A stretch of DNA of 64,000 nucleotides from Ceratodon purpureus. Lineage: Eukaryota > Streptophyta > Bryopsida > Pseudoditrichales > Ditrichaceae. Below the pieces are notes generated by a model. It saw only the letters and a program-made list of their open reading frames with translations. It made no database searches and was not told the DNA's origin. The stretch spans positions 19,614,902 through 19,678,901 of the forward strand of contig CM026425.1 in assembly GCA_014871385.1 (NCBI GenBank), in the 5' to 3' direction. Numbering within the stretch: position 1 is the first letter of the stretch; each line of letters opens with the position of its first letter. A program made the translations under genes and the position numbers. Positions 23,405 to 37,196 of the stretch are shown piece after piece.

Positions 23405-26015
23405 AAGTCAAAGGCTGCAACCATGAATCATCAGGACTTTCTAGCTCCTCAGCGTTTAGGTAATCCTGGAACGATCGTTGCTTTGGGTGCTACTAGCAGT
23501 GCTCAACAAGAGCCAAGTAGTGGACAAGTAGAACCTAGTACAGGAGGGACACCGTCTTCAGATTTGGGTGACCGAGTTGTACAGAGTGGATCTTTTACAG
23601 CACGTACAGATGCTTCTTCGGAAGAGATTATGGAATCTGGTGTTCCCCTCAATCAATCTATTCGGAAACGTCCACATGGAGGGGATTCTGATGACTTTGT
23701 ACCCAACGAAAACGACTTCATGTCTCCAATGAGTCACGGGAGTTCTCCTACGTTCAACCAGTCTGGTGGTCCCTCTGATCAGCGTGAGACTAGGACGCAG
23801 TTTACTAAAAAACCCCGTGATAGCGCTGTTGAAGATGATCCCGACATTCAACTCTTGCAGAAGTTGATAAAGAAGGCAGAGTTAGAAGTGAAGCTCAAAG
23901 AGCTACAGGATAAGCTACAGCCAGCTGCCCCACTTGGACTTCCGCGTGGTGGATTCGGGCAGCCCTTGTATGCGTCTTACAACTACCCCTATCGCACAGG
24001 TCCTTACAGGGAAAGCAGTGATACTCAGATGGTTGATGATTTTGGTTATGATGAGTGCGGGACAATGAATCCACCAGAGTATATACGTGGAAATTCTAAC
24101 CAGTTTGATGGAAGAAGAGATGCTATCCGTTTTCAGACGCACTCTCGAAACCACAATCAACTTGCGCTTACGAACACGTCGGTGGTTCCTCTGAGACAAG
24201 GAACTCCAATCATTGTCGAACCTATGGATACTGAGCATCAAGTAGGGTCAGAGGAAGATAGAGATCAACACCAGGATCATCCGATGGACTATACGGTCAC
24301 CAATGCGGAGCAGGTGCTGGAGAATCAGCATGTCAATACGTGCATTGTTGTGGAGGAAAATACGAACATCGTGATGGAGCAGCAGGTTGCGACATCTATG
24401 GAGCCATCACTAAACAAGCCAGACCAGATTAAGGAGGTCTCCTTAATTCCTCCTAGTCCAACAGTCGTAGAACATGAATCTGCGACCGTCCTAACCGAAG
24501 GTCTCGGAAATCTAGAAATGAGTGCGATTCCCTCTGCAGACACTGAGATGAACGACGACATGATTGAGGGGTCGATCTTAATCCTATCAGGTGCAGATTC
24601 CGTAGATCGAACTGCAAAGACTTCTCAGATATCAGTGCCAACTCCAGATCCAAACTCGGTATCACCCGCTTGCACACAGACTGAGTCTGAGCAGATTAAG
24701 AAGACAAGCTTAATTCCAGAAGTAGTCCATAACGAAGGGTTGGATGATGTGAGGGATCATCAAGTTGCTTCCATAGATGAAGCGTTGTGTGGAGAATCTG
24801 GGAGTCCTTCGAATTCTCCCATTGAACCTGATGTTAAGACGAGCGAGAACTCTAGTGACATTTTGTTACATCCTTCAGAAAATGTCGCTGAGGAAGCTAT
24901 ACCGGTTGTGGATGATGATGATGATAGAGAAGAGGGTATAGGAAAGGATGCAGCGGATATTACTAGACCCCGGGATATAGAAATGATAGGTGGAGAACAA
25001 ACAGACACGAAATTTGGGGGTCAGGAGCCGAAGGTGAATAGTGTTGACGAGAAGGAGACAGTCAGCAGTGACACTAGCGGGGGAAAGAAGCCCTCCGAGA
25101 AGACATTGGAGACGGATATTGAGTCATCGCAGAGTGATGGTAGCTTGTCAAAGAAGAGAACATCGCTCCGACTTGGCAAACGACAAGAGGATGCCGGGAA
25201 TGTTGTGGTTGCAAGCCAGTCTCCATCAACAAAGAAGACTCCGGAGAATAAGAAAACCGGAGCAGCGTTGTGGAGTGGGAAGGGGAAGGTACGTGAATTA
25301 AAAGATCTTTGATGATCGCAATATGTAATGCTAGGATGCTTGGTCATTGTCTACGTGATGATATCCGGATTTTCCTAATAGGTTTAAGGTGTCATCCTTA
25401 ATCCTCGCTTAAGATTAGGTGACGTAGATACCCTGTTTGCACAGGATTGCGCTATACCAAGTAGGATCGAAGCAGCAACGTCGGTGCCCAACATTGAAGC
25501 GCCTTTAAGAGCACCTGTCCCTATGAAAGCATATTTCATTATCTTTGAAATTCAGAGAGTGTTGGCAGCGATCCAATATTTAGGGGATTCTGAAGTCTCA
25601 GGTCTTGTTCACACGCCGCTAGATTGTTGTTACGATGAAGTCTCGCTCACTTTAGTTGGAAAATGTGATTTAATTCGTGTGCGTTCCAACTTCCTGGAGT
25701 TCTGGGAGAAACTCTCTGCACTTGAGAATGTTTTTCCATTAGTCTGGAGTGATCTCCAATATGATCGTGTACGAGACATCAGTTCTTTCTTATTTCAGGA
25801 GTGTAGAGTGAAACCGGGTAGGATATTTTCTCGGTATGACATGAAGGAAATGAAAGATAAGAGTGGCTATAAGCATAGGAAATCCCTCGCTGTAGATTCT
25901 CTTAAGAAACATGGCGATGTGTATTATTTGAAAGACTTGAGGGAAACTCTTTGGACAAGACCATACCAATGGAAGTTCAATCCTAAGCCCCTAGAAGGAG
26001 TTTATCCAGAAGTTA

Positions 26016-26026
26016 CTAATACCCTG
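26016..26026 (+). repeat. Left target-site duplication of E1
   Basis: CTAATACCCTG stands here and again at 38646-38656, directly outside the two TIRs. The first 10 bases are the TSD; the final G may belong to either the TSD or the TIR. A duplication of this size fits Mutator-like transposition. Confidence 0.9.
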
Positions 26027-26143
26027 GGGAAAGTTCGTATGTGAGCGGAGAGCGTAGAGCGGAGAGCGGAGAGCACAGAAGGGAGAGCACAGAATTGACA
26101 ATTAGGAAAAATTTTAAAAGCAAAGTAGACCCTATAACCGTGG
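26026..26143 (+). repeat. Left TIR of E1
   Basis: It starts GGGGAAAGTTCGTATGTGAG, continues with GAGCGGAGAGC-type units and reaches the inner box ACCCTATAACCGTGG at 26129-26143. Confidence 0.9.
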
Positions 26144-29100
26144 AAAATTACTAAATTAAGGCTTGATTTTGACACTTTTTTTAGGAAAAGAGTATATTAC
26201 CGTGGAAATCAGGATTATCTCTGGTAAGAATTTATTACGTTTGTTCTCTAAGATACAAATTAGGGCTGATGTCATGATGACGTCATGCATATATAGATGG
26301 AAATGAGAATCGTAACAAGTATAGATTCAGGGTAGTAGAGTAGACGAAGGATTACGCAATGAACTCCAATTAAATCAAATCAAATCCAATGAAAACAATG
26401 AAAGACCGAAGCCTCCTTCAAACTCAAAAAATGCTACCATCGCTACTTCCACTCTCAGAACTAGATGACTCTGAATCTCCTTCTACCGCCTCGTCATCGA
26501 CGAATAGAAGGGCCCTGGGATCAAAAGTAGTTGGCCGACTAGGAACATATGTTAGGGCTCCAGATTGAAACGCCTGTGCTAAGTCCTCTGCGTAGTCCGG
26601 AAGGATGAAAGGCTGAATCGGGCTGGAATAAAGACGCCACGATGGAGTGGACACTGCTCTTGGCCCACGTGGCGATGTTGCTGAAACTACTCTGCAATAG
26701 AGAACCGATTGTGGTTAGATAGAGTACGTAGAGCTCGAAAGAGAAGTAATGATTGGATAATTTGAACAAAGAATAGAAGACTTACACCACTTGTCAGGTC
26801 TTGCTCTCTTAGGAGGCGCTTCGCCTGTTGTTGCCGGCCTTGGATGTTTAGGAGGACCCATGGCTGATGGTTTGAAAAGGGCGTTGAATATGGCTTCGTC
26901 CTCCTCAAAAGCGAGAATGTGACGACCAACAGTCTGGGCGGCCTTGATGGAGGCCCCTGAAACTCGAAGAGAAACAAAGAAATGAGAAACTTTGGAAAAA
27001 ACGAGAGGAAAAATGAAGCAGAGATATGTAAGAAGAGTTACCTGTCCCAGCATTCCAGTCAACGACTATGTCGCCGGGCTTGGACAGCTCCTCAATGATG
27101 CTCTGCATCATCTCAGGGGATTTCTCCCTTGGGCCTCTCCACGGCACCTCCCCATTCATGAGCTGAGATTCGGCATCGGTGAAGTTGAAAATGGCATCAC
27201 TCTTGGTAATGTTGAGGAGCCCATGTATCAGGTCTTCCTTCTTCGTCTGGAAGGAGAAAGTACTGCCACTACGAACGTAGACGCGAATCCAGAACCGCAT
27301 AGTTTGCAGTCAAGCAGAACTAGTGAGTAAAATTAAGCGGAAGGGTTATCTGTAAGTAAAAAGAAGGGTATGTTTAGGAAAAGTACCAAGTTCTCGGGGT
27401 TCGTAGGAGAAGTGAGGCCGAGAACATTGACGCCCCACCAGTCCTTGAAGAGCACGTAGTCACCACCAGCAGCTTCTTCGTCGATATCCTTAGCCAGCTT
27501 CTGGTCAGTGTTGTAGATGAGGCAGATGGCACCATCTTTCTACAAAAAATCATCTGCAAAACGGAAGATATCGTACACATAATCCTTGTAGCGAGAGTTC
27601 CAAGGCGGAATACTCGTGGGGGGAACGTAAACGGATGGGACGGGAAGATTCTCAGGGATGTCGGCGATGATCAAGTCGACTCCCAGATGGTTCTCTTGTT
27701 TGCACCGGTCCGGAACTTCGTTTTCGCGGCCTGCTCCAAACTTGAGGAAACAAGAAAGGAGAGTTAGTAACTACATAGCGAGTAGAGGTGGCAGAATCCA
27801 TTAAATGTCGAAATATAGGAACAAACCTTGCGAATGAAGTCTTGAGTCTTGATCCAATCCGGGTCGCCACCTTTTCTCTCCTGTCTCCTATTTCGCCGTA
27901 ACATGGAATCCACAGATGAGTTGAAGACGGAAACATGTGTGGAAATCGAAGCTCCAGCGGAAGAAGTTGGTTGAGGATATAGTTTGGCCTTCCTCTTCTC
28001 AATGAGACTTCGTGAGATCTCAGGAGCACCAATGGATGAAGGCGCATTCGCTGTGGTCGACGTTGGCATTGGCACGTCTATAACTGGAGAAGCGTTGGGT
28101 GTCTCCTTCCCTGGTGAGGAAGACTCAGCCCCAGTATCTTGTGAGGTCTGAGACTTCGAACCCAGAGTTCGTAGTCGCCGAGCTCTCCCTCTCTTTGGTG
28201 GAGGTGCAGATGATTGACTCTGGTGTGCTTCGTCTTCTTCAGAACCGTCGTTGGAGTTTTCGACCACCGGCGCTCGGATATCAAGTAATGATTTCACATC
28301 GGTCTCAGAATCAACTGTGAAACCACGGAGGCAATCTAGATACCAACATCCTGCTTCTAAGTGGGGAGCTTTGTACCTCTTCAACTGCTGATCAGAGTAC
28401 ATACACCGGTCCGAGCCTGTATCGACCCATGAAGTAAAGTACTTTGGGAGTTCTTGGACAGTGATGGCGCCCTTTAGAAGAAGCTCCCTCTTGAAGTACC
28501 TGGTAAGAGCCAATTTTTTAATGACTTAGTACGTGGCAGAGAGGAACGACAGGATTCAAAATGCACATATGTTTGAGGAAAGAATCTTACCTGTAGGTGA
28601 CTCGCTTGACAACATTGGCCGTTCCAGGGAATTTTGTGAAAATCGTCTTCTTATCAAAAGTCTTCTTAGCCTTGGATCCAAGGAATGCCGGAAATGCTCT
28701 GTCCCAAAGGAGAATACGCCAACTCTCAACGTAATCCCCTGGTCGCTGAACATCAGGGTATGCATTCCAATTGATGTCCACCACCTCAGCCTTACAGATT
28801 CCTTCGAACTCTTGGATGACCGCTTCTTCCAACTACAGAAGACAGTCAGCTGTATTAGACAACGGTAATGAAAGTGTTAGGAAGACAACATGAATTAGTA
28901 AGTTTGAATGTGGATACCGTACCCCAGCCCAGAATGAAGCCCTGTTTAGCCAGTGGTCGAGGTCGGCTTCCTTGAACTCTGGTGGTGGGAATCTATAAGA
29001 CTCCCTGGATGTTGGAGAGGAGTTCCACCACCTCAACCAACGAGCCTTGTACTTCGGTTCCACTGCCGCCGGTACAATCTTCTGCAGCTTGTCCAATGTC

Positions 29101-31373
29101 ATCTCTGTTTTGGAGAGTTCGCTGAAGTGGCGGTTAATCTGCAATAAGATTAAGACGGTTAGAATTTTGAAAACAGGAAAAGAATGAAGTAGGATGCAAA
29201 TAACTCAAGTATTAGAGGTGAAGCTCTAACCTCAGCAAGGAAGTCGTCACCGTTCTTCGGATTTGCAATAGCCAAGTATTTGGTGAAGTCCTTTTTTTTT
29301 ACTGCGTTGACGAAGTTGTTGGCTGCAGTAGTCATCGCATCCCAAACCCCAGATCGAGATTGATCCTCAATTGGGGTGTTATCCTTGTACGCTCTTGCCG
29401 CTTGATCTGAGGCGACTGCAATCTCTCTCTTTACACGGGAACACAATATGTTCATATTAGTGTACCCTTTCCTTACAATGCATGAGATAGAGAAAGGAAC
29501 TAGGGGCGATGGTAGTAGGGGCGATGCTACTAGTTGGCGATGGTACTAGGGGCTTCATTGAATAAGAACTTACGCGGTATAAAAATGCAATGAAAACCTT
29601 CGTAGTCAAGGTAAACCATCAGTCCTTGACGCGGTTGTTCTGCATACAAATTTCATACTCTTCCTGACTGAGAAGATCTTTGAATTCTTCTAACTTCATG
29701 ACACCGAAAGAGCGGATGCGGAATAGCTTCGCAGGAAGATTACTCTTCACATGGTCATTCTCAGTTGACCTGTGTCGAAAAGTACATAATCAGAAAACAT
29801 ATGATAAAGGAAGGGAGCATCGAAATCAAATTTAAGACACTGGAGTATAAAGATTTTTACCAGTTGATATCGTGCATGGCATGTAGAAGATTGCCCACTT
29901 GCCCGCGTGGGTCCAATATGATGCAATGCACAGAGATGTGCCATGCGGGGTCGTCGGCATGGTGCTTGTTGATGTGTCGCAACCAAGCTGATAGACGATG
30001 ATTACCTTCCCAAACAAAAAACATTTTGCCACTGAATTGATTGAGGTCATCGTCTGCTTGGAGGTCGGCTTCGAAGGCTTCGTTTGCCTTGCGCCAGCAT
30101 GGGCTCCACTTTGCCTTCACTTCGTCCGTGACATCCATTGAAATCTCCTCAGTGTTGTACATGGAAATGTACATTACGCGGTCCCCATCTCTGTAACCCT
30201 TCACGAACTCCCTCTCCAGATGCTGCACGCCCATTTCGCCAACCGGCCTGACTTTTGCCATTGCAATCATTCTACACAGTGGGACAAGCAGGCGAGACTT
30301 CCTCAAAGGCTGAAAACGGGCTGCATTAATGACATTGTTAGAGTCAACTTTATGTTGAGTTCGATGAAGCAATTCCCCATGTACAGCGTCTTTCAATTCC
30401 GAGGGCTTAGACGATGTTGGCAACACATCCTCTGTTTGAGTTACCTGAGTTATCTGCAATAAGCCATAAAAATCAACAATCAATGTGAACATTACAAATT
30501 ATAAATAACAGAATTTACTAGATACTTAGAGATTTTCTCATAAATAATAGAGAATAAGAACAATGCCATTAGAGAATTTCATCTAAGGCACCATGTATCA
30601 ATGCCTTGCAACTCTACGAGGACCCCTTCCATAGTACTCCCTAGCCTCTCTACTATTCCAATGATGGCGCCTCCGCCAAAATCGTCTGGTTTGACGGCAA
30701 GCGCTGGGCAGTATAGCAGGAAGGGCAAAGACAACATGGGCGGGCCTCCTCAACACCAAAGGTGAAACAGGAGGATTTGGCGAAGACGGCGGTGTACCAA
30801 GACGTGGCGACGTCGGCATGTACACAGGAGAGGTGGGCTCATAAACAGGCGAAGTAGGCATGTACTGGGGTGACTGGACCTCGAAAGGTCCAGTCTCTAC
30901 ATCTAAAGGAATGGCTATATCACAGGTACAAAGACGCTCATCCTCTGGGTCTGACAGGTCTGAAAGGTTGATCACAGAGATTGGAGAATTGACAGACATA
31001 TCAGGAGCATCAGAGCCTACCTGCAAGTACAAGACATATGAGGAAGTTAGAGTTTTCAAATCAATTGAAAGAACTTTCTACTGCTCAATTTTAATATGTA
31101 AATTTCAACATAAAAAGGGTAATACTTTAAGAAATAAACCTCAGTTTCCTCAGGCCCCTTGCTTTCACTCTCGGTCCCCATATTCCGCTGCGGAGTACTG
31201 TGAAATTCAAAGAGAACATAATGGGCATTTCAGTAAATCAAACTAATATCATTTGAAACTTTAAAAACTGTTCTTTCAGTAAAGAGAAATTCCGAAACAT
31301 AATGCGAATTCATTCAAAGAAGCTGAAATTTAGTCAAAATTAAAAAATAAGGACAAAAATGCTGTAGGCCGAT

Positions 31374-32900
31374 AGAGCATTCACGAGGCAGTGTCTGCTC
31401 CGAATGGCCAAGGGCGAGGTCAAGCAATGAGAATTTTAAAAAAAAAACATGTTAGCCTCAGCCTCATGGGAGGCCGGAGCCCCCTCGGCCGAGGCAGTGT
31501 CTGCTCCGAATGGCCAAGGGCGAGGTCAAACAATGACAATTTCATAAAAAAAAACCTCACAGCCTCAGCCTCATGGGAGGTTGGGGCCAAGCTGGCCGAG
31601 GCAGTGTCTGCTCCGAATGGCCAAGGGCGAGGTCAAGCAATGACATTAAAAAAAAAAAACATGTTAGCCTCAGCCTCATGGGAGGCCGGAGCCCCCTCGG
31701 CCGAGGCAGTGTCTGCTCCGAATGGCCAAGGGCGAGGTCAAACAATGACAATTTCATAAAAAAAAACCTCACAGCCTCAGCCTCATGGGAGGTTGGGGCC
31801 AAGCTGGCCGAGGCAGTGTCTGCTCCGAATGGCCAAGGGCGAGGTCAAGCAATGAGATTAAAAAAAAACAAACATGTTAGCCTCAGCCTCATGGGAGGCC
31901 GGAGCCCCCTCGGCCGAGGCAGTGTCTGCTCCGAATGGCCAAGGGCGAGGTCAAGCAATGAGAATTTAAAAAAAAAAAACGTGTTAGCCTCAGCCTCATG
32001 GGAGGCCGGAGCCCCCTCGGCCGAGGCAGTGTCTGCTCCGAATGGCCAAGGGCGAGGTCAAGCAATGACATTAAAAAAAACAAACATGTTAGCCTCAGCC
32101 TCATGGGAGGCCGGAGCCCCCTCGGCCGAGGCAGTGTCTGCTCCGAATGGCCAAGGGCGAGGTCAAGCAATGAGATTAAAAAAAACAAACATGTTAGCCT
32201 CAGCCTCATGGGAGGCCGGAGCCCCCTCGGCCGAGGCAGTGTCTGCTCCGAATGGCCAAGGGCGAGGTCAAGCAATGACATTAAAAAAAAAAAACATGCA
32301 AGCCCCAGCCTCATGGGAGGCCGGAGCCCCCTCGGCCGAGGCAGTGTCTGCTCTGAATGGCCAAGGGCGAGGTCAAGCAATGACATTAAAAAAAAAAAAC
32401 ATGTTAGCCTCAGCCTCATGGGAGGCCGGAGCCCCCTCGGCCGAGGCAGTGTCTGCTCCGAATGGCCAAGGGCGAGGTCAAGCAATGACATTAAAAAAAA
32501 AAAACATGCAAGCCCCAGTCTCATGGGAGGCCGGAGCCCCCTCGGCCGAGTCAGTGTCTGCTCCGAATGGCCAAGGGCGAGGTCAAGCAATGAGAATTTA
32601 AAAAAAAAAAACATGTTAGCCTCAGCCTCATGGGAGGCCGGAGCCCCCTCGGCCGAGGCAGTGTCTGCTCCGAATGGCCAAGGGCGAGGTCAAGCAATGA
32701 GAATTTAAAAAAAAAAAACGTGTTAGCCTCAGCCTCATGGGAGGCCGGAGCCCCCTCGGCCGAGGCAGTGTCTGCTCCGAATGGCCAAGGGCGAGGTCAA
32801 GCAATGACAATTTAAAAAAAAAAACATGTTAGCCTCAGCCTCATGGGAGGCCGGAGCCCCCTCGGCCGAGGCCGTGTCTGCTCCGAATGGCGAAGGGCCG
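31374..32900. repeat. ~106-bp satellite, about 15 units, in MTF intron 2 (copy C)
   Basis: Units start near 31387, 31494, 31601 and so on to 32868. Each has GAGGCAGTGTCTGCTCCG, AATGGCCAAGGGCGAGGTC, an A run and CTCAGCCTCATGGGAGGCC with the perfect palindrome CCTCGGCCGAGG. Variation in A-run length changes the frame, and the array is open on both strands in places (up to 342 codons on plus), which is a by-product of the repeat. It is unrelated in sequence to the satellites of copies A, B and D but lies at the same position in the gene. Confidence 0.92.
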
Positions 32901-33039
32901 CGGAGGAGGCTCTAGAGCGCATGGAGAGTATGCGCAATGCATCCGCGAAGCCAACTCATCGTGCGGTACCCAGAACATCTGAATCGCACTACCCACAATA
33001 TCTCCCACAATTCCAATCCCACATTGAACCCGAATCCGT

Positions 33040-33122
33040 GACTACCCACAACCCGAATCCACAACCCACAACCCTCAACCTACAACCCACAACCCACAAC
33101 CCACAACCCACAACCCGAATCA
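33040..33122. repeat. Short ACAACCC tandem repeat
   Basis: About ten imperfect copies of a 7-8-bp unit related to ACAACCC lie next to the 106-bp satellite, within the same MTF intron. It resembles the ACAACCCGAATCC part of the copy A minisatellite. It is not a canonical plant telomere repeat. Confidence 0.65.
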
Positions 33123-34751
33123 ACCAAATTGCATTAACACCCGAATCTTAGTACATTGTACGGCCTCATGACCCCTGCCAGTGTCGTACCACATCATTAC
33201 CCTACTCATTTCCGTACGAAGGAATAAAAGCAAGATTCAAAAAACCCATCATTACGTCTTCTGGTGATCTAGCTAGAGGTGGTAGAATGTACCTGCTCTT
33301 CCTCATCCTCATCTTCGTCTTCGTCTTCGTCTTCGAGAGGATCCTCCTCGTCCTCGTCTTTGTCTTCCTCCATTTCGTCGATGCTACCACCACCATCGAT
33401 CCCGAGCTCAGGTTGGGGCGCGGGTTCGACCAACCCCACCTCCTCTTCTCCCACGAGAGGCGCCGCGCCTCCCACAGCCTCCTCCGCTCCTCGGCCTCCT
33501 GCGCCTCCCACTGCCTCCTCCTCGCCTCGGCCTCCCTCGCTTACCACTGATAGAGGGAGGATTTATCAACCAAACCCTAACTCTATAAACCCATCAAAAC
33601 CCTAGAAAACCCAACACATTCAAGTACTCCAAACACTCATAACAAGCTAGAAACATACAATACAAGTAAAGAAAACAGTCAAAACTGCAATTAATGAGTC
33701 AAAAACAGCCCATAATCATGGTACAGCAGCCTCTAATGGCTCTCAGACTCCTCTAACTCTAACTGCTCTAGTCTGGAATGATTACTGAAAACCCTAATCC
33801 TGCTTCTTAAACCTAGCAGTATTCATCCAGTCGGCTGGATAGAGTTCATCCAGTCGGCTGGACAGAGTTCATCCAAAGAACTGGATGACTGTTCTGCAAC
33901 TGCAAGGGGAAACTGCGAGAGTAAAAAGGGAAAATAACTATAAGGTAAGAGGGAAGGGGAGATGAGGAATCTCCGGTTAACAACCACACGCGCCGCCATC
34001 GCCACCCCACCTTCTCCACCCTTCAAGATTTCTTCCCTGGCTCTCCTTGCAACTCCTCTCAAACGCTCGCTTTCGCTACCCTCTCCAACTAGTGAGAATG
34101 GAGTGGAAACTCCCACCTCCCTTATCCAGTTGTTACTCTTTGTAAAATTAGAAAAAAAATAAGAAATATGAGTCGAAGATAGTGCAAAGTATTAAAATTT
34201 CTCCTTAAATAAATGAGACCGTAGTTTTGCATCACATAAACGAAATTTAAATTCAGATCCAACATGTACAAAATAAATTCGTAATAACCCTGTCTGAGTA
34301 TACTTACTTCAAGGGAATTAAAATCATGCTCAGATTGAGAATCTGGGCCCCTTATCAAAGAGTCATTGAATCTGATAGAAGGCTGTGGTGACTCTATTTG
34401 ACTACAATTAAAGACTAATTCTTCCGTCATGGCCTCCCGTGCAACTCCACTTAAGAGTACCTCCTGTTCGAGCTCGTGACTCTCGACGACAGTGTTCTCT
34501 AAATACTCTTCGTCCTCCTCCACAATAGACTCTACAATGAGTTTTCGAATGCTAGAAAACTTCAACGCTACTGGCAGACCTGCTCCTCTCCTTTTCACAG
34601 GGGCACTCAAATGGTCACCTTTAAAATCTACCTTCTTACGTAATGCTCTCCTCTTTCTAGCTCTCCTATCCGTAAAATCTGTACCACCTGGTTTTCTTCT
34701 AGGTTTAGGAGTGACATAAGTGGAGGGAGATGGCCCTCCACTCTGCTTCAT

Positions 34752-35691
34752 GTGTCTAACCACAGGAAGAACTCTCTCACAAAAAGACTCTCAGCAGAAC
34801 TTCCTCCCAGCTTAAATACCTATAACCTACAACTATTTCGATACAATCCTAAGTTCATATTGGATCTTAACAACTGACACCTTTTCTGCCTTCTTTATTT
34901 ACTCTCCTCACTATATACTTCCCCTCCTAACTCCCATTCTTCTTTTATATCCCTAACCTTCAACCCCTCTGACTCCGCCCTAAATACCTACCTTATTATT
35001 AACATACTTAAATTAATGAAAACTATAAATAAATGCATTATGAATTGAAGCTGATGAGATCAATCTATATTTGAAGAGAATAAACCAAGCCCACATAATA
35101 TTAAAAGATTTGAATTAAGCACAGGAATACTTGTATTAAATATGGATGCAAGTGACGGCTCACTCTAATCTCACTCACAGTCTGTCTGTCCAGCAATTTA
35201 TTATGAAAATTGAGGAACTCTAACACTGAATAAAATATAGAATTTGAATAAATCATATGCTTGCATTAGTCTTATAAATATATAACTAATGCATGAATTT
35301 GATTAATTCAAATTCTATATATTTATTGTTTTAAATGCAGAAGGATTAGACGGCTCTTTTTAATCCAATCACACCCCATAAAAAATAAAATCTGCTCCAC
35401 CATTCAAATACGCGAAGCAATATTCTAAAAATCTTACTACATATTTATGGGCCTGCAAAAAGCAACATCATAATTAGTTAGCGCCGTCTCTCTTTAATCA
35501 TACAGTCGTTACGTAGCAGAATGAATCATTACCTAGTCGTTCATATGGACATTCCAATTTGAATAAAATGATCAACAGCGATGCATCATTCCTCTCACTT
35601 CGCTCTCGCGATACTGCTTTGCTACTACACTCACTCTTCTTCCTTCTTCCTCTAGTATATTTGAGTTGTTTGCGAATATGGGGATGGTCTG
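34752..35691. promoter_or_regulatory. Divergent promoter of E1
   Basis: It is closely similar to the reverse complement of 12889-13684 in Em, including the foldback (about 35235-35345) and TATA box. It drives MTF leftward and transposase rightward. Nothing else is seen. Confidence 0.55.
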
Positions 35692-36942
35692 TCTGTACGC
35701 CCAAGGCATGGGCATCCCTCTTAAATTTCGCGTAGATGACGATGGTCTAGCTACGGTGTCCTCTCTTCGCCTCAGTCTCAGATTCCATTTTCTGGAGGAT
35801 TCCATCAGTATAGAGGAGGAGATCTTTGATGACGTTACTGCCGAGGTTACCCACACTCTCGGGCAAGAGGCCCAAGAGGCCCAAGACGTGCCGTCAGGGC
35901 TCGCCCTATGCAGATGCCCGTCATTGTGGAAGACGACTCCGAACACGACACCGAGGTACAATGTACGCAACCTCCTGCCCAGGAAGTTGATTCCCCTTTA
36001 CCTTCACCTGTGAACAAGGGCGGCATTCGCCATGTCAACGCGGTTGAAGAAACCAAGGTGGACGTGAAGGAGTGGCACATTTCGAGACTTCACAAACTTT
36101 CTGCGAAGTGCTGCTGGGCCCAAAGAGCTGAAACGAAGAAGAAGTGCACTGAGAGAATCGTCAGGGGGCCCCATTGCACAGCTGCACCGACCTACACTGG
36201 GCTCTGGACTAACTATCGCAGGAACCTAGTGGAGAAGACTGAGTTCTTCTTCAGCTCCGACGATATGGAGCGTTGCGTGAAAGGCTCTAAGCGCAAGTGG
36301 GTAGCACACTACTCAAAGGACCAGGAATTCCCCTCCATTCCAGAGGTGTGGCCAGTGAAACTAGGTACTAACCTAAAACTTACTGAGATTCTTGCCCTCG
36401 AAGCAGCGGGCTTTCAACTTCCGCAGAAGAAACCGGTCTCCCCAAGACGCCTCTTCTCCTCTGCCCCGCCTCCTGCAAATCTCAGCTCAGTGCCAGTCCC
36501 TGCAGACGCTGACCGCTACCCAGGGAAGAGAGACGGCAAGATGGTGAAGCGCACTGCCACCCGTCCCAATCAAGCGCAGCGACTCTCCATGGGCTCCTCC
36601 GAGTCTCTTAAAGCGCGCCTCCGTTCCGTCACCATGATACCTGAGCCGGGCCACGGTTGCATCATTGGGCTGGATTCGGGCGTCACTCCACACATCACAC
36701 GGTACCAGATTACCATTAGTTCTTACCCTGGTTGCACTTGCCCAGCATTCAAGAAGACGATGACTACGTTCCGTGGCAAGACTCAGTTCACGTATTGTAA
36801 GCACCTATACTACATACTCTTGAAGGTCTGCAACCGTGATCCTGAAGCCGAGCTTTTCATCCATGCGCCTACCTTCAGCTTCAACGAGGTCAAGCTACTC
36901 TTAGAGAGTGGAATCTTGCGTCACCCCTTGGCGAAGAAGTAG
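35692..36942 (+). pseudogene. MULE transposase copy 3, internal deletion
   Basis: The first about 58 codons (MGMVCLYAQGMG to HTLGQ, to about 35866) are joined directly to the region corresponding to 9170 of copy 1. About 2.4 kb, including the zinc-binding region and the DDE core, is missing, and the join shifts the frame. The C-terminal part with the SWIM finger remains open (35908-36942). The join has CAAGAGGCC twice in a row, suggesting repair at a short homology. It cannot be an active transposase, though the SWIM part might be made if translation starts internally. Confidence 0.9.
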
Positions 36943-37196
36943 GTAGCCCTCCTACTTTAGAACTGCCATTTCCACAATGGCCATTTGTCACGTAGTGAAT
37001 GATTTTAGTAATATACCATGTACTAAGTCAGCTATTCAGAAGCTGTATTCACTTTTTCATTATATTCAAGGCTTTGTCGTTCTCATTGATTGCTCTCTAT
37101 TTGAAAACATTCTATCTTGAACAAGTGCACTATATACTTCGTATCCCCTGACATGTATCTTTTATTACAGCAAACATATACTTGTTATTAGATGTC

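Larger units (their letters stand above)
26424..34751 (-). pseudogene. MTF copy C, decayed
   Basis: The exon pattern is that of copy B. Exon 1 is 34751-34318 (GTAAGT donor), an acidic exon ends at about 33288 (DEDEDEEEQ), exon 3 is near 31200-31142, the heptad exon runs from 31021, the ParB-like exon contains VWEGNHRLSAW near 30000, and the last exon ends at 26424. Two in-frame stops interrupt it: TGA at 29621-29619 in the exon after the ParB-like one, and TAG at 27542-27540 just after the motif IV region. Otherwise it is similar to copy B, including ADIPENLP and the motif I region. The intron 2 satellite is at 31374-32900. TATTTAAG at 34818-34811 is 60 bp before the ATG. Confidence 0.8.

Noticed and set aside
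31573-32708. Long plus-strand frames (342 and 236 codons) in the 106-bp satellite
   Set aside because: They repeat the same motif with the array period, have counterparts on the other strand, and lie in an intron of MTF copy C.
33040-33122. Interstitial telomere repeat
   Set aside because: The ACAACCC-like unit is not the plant telomere unit and is irregular.
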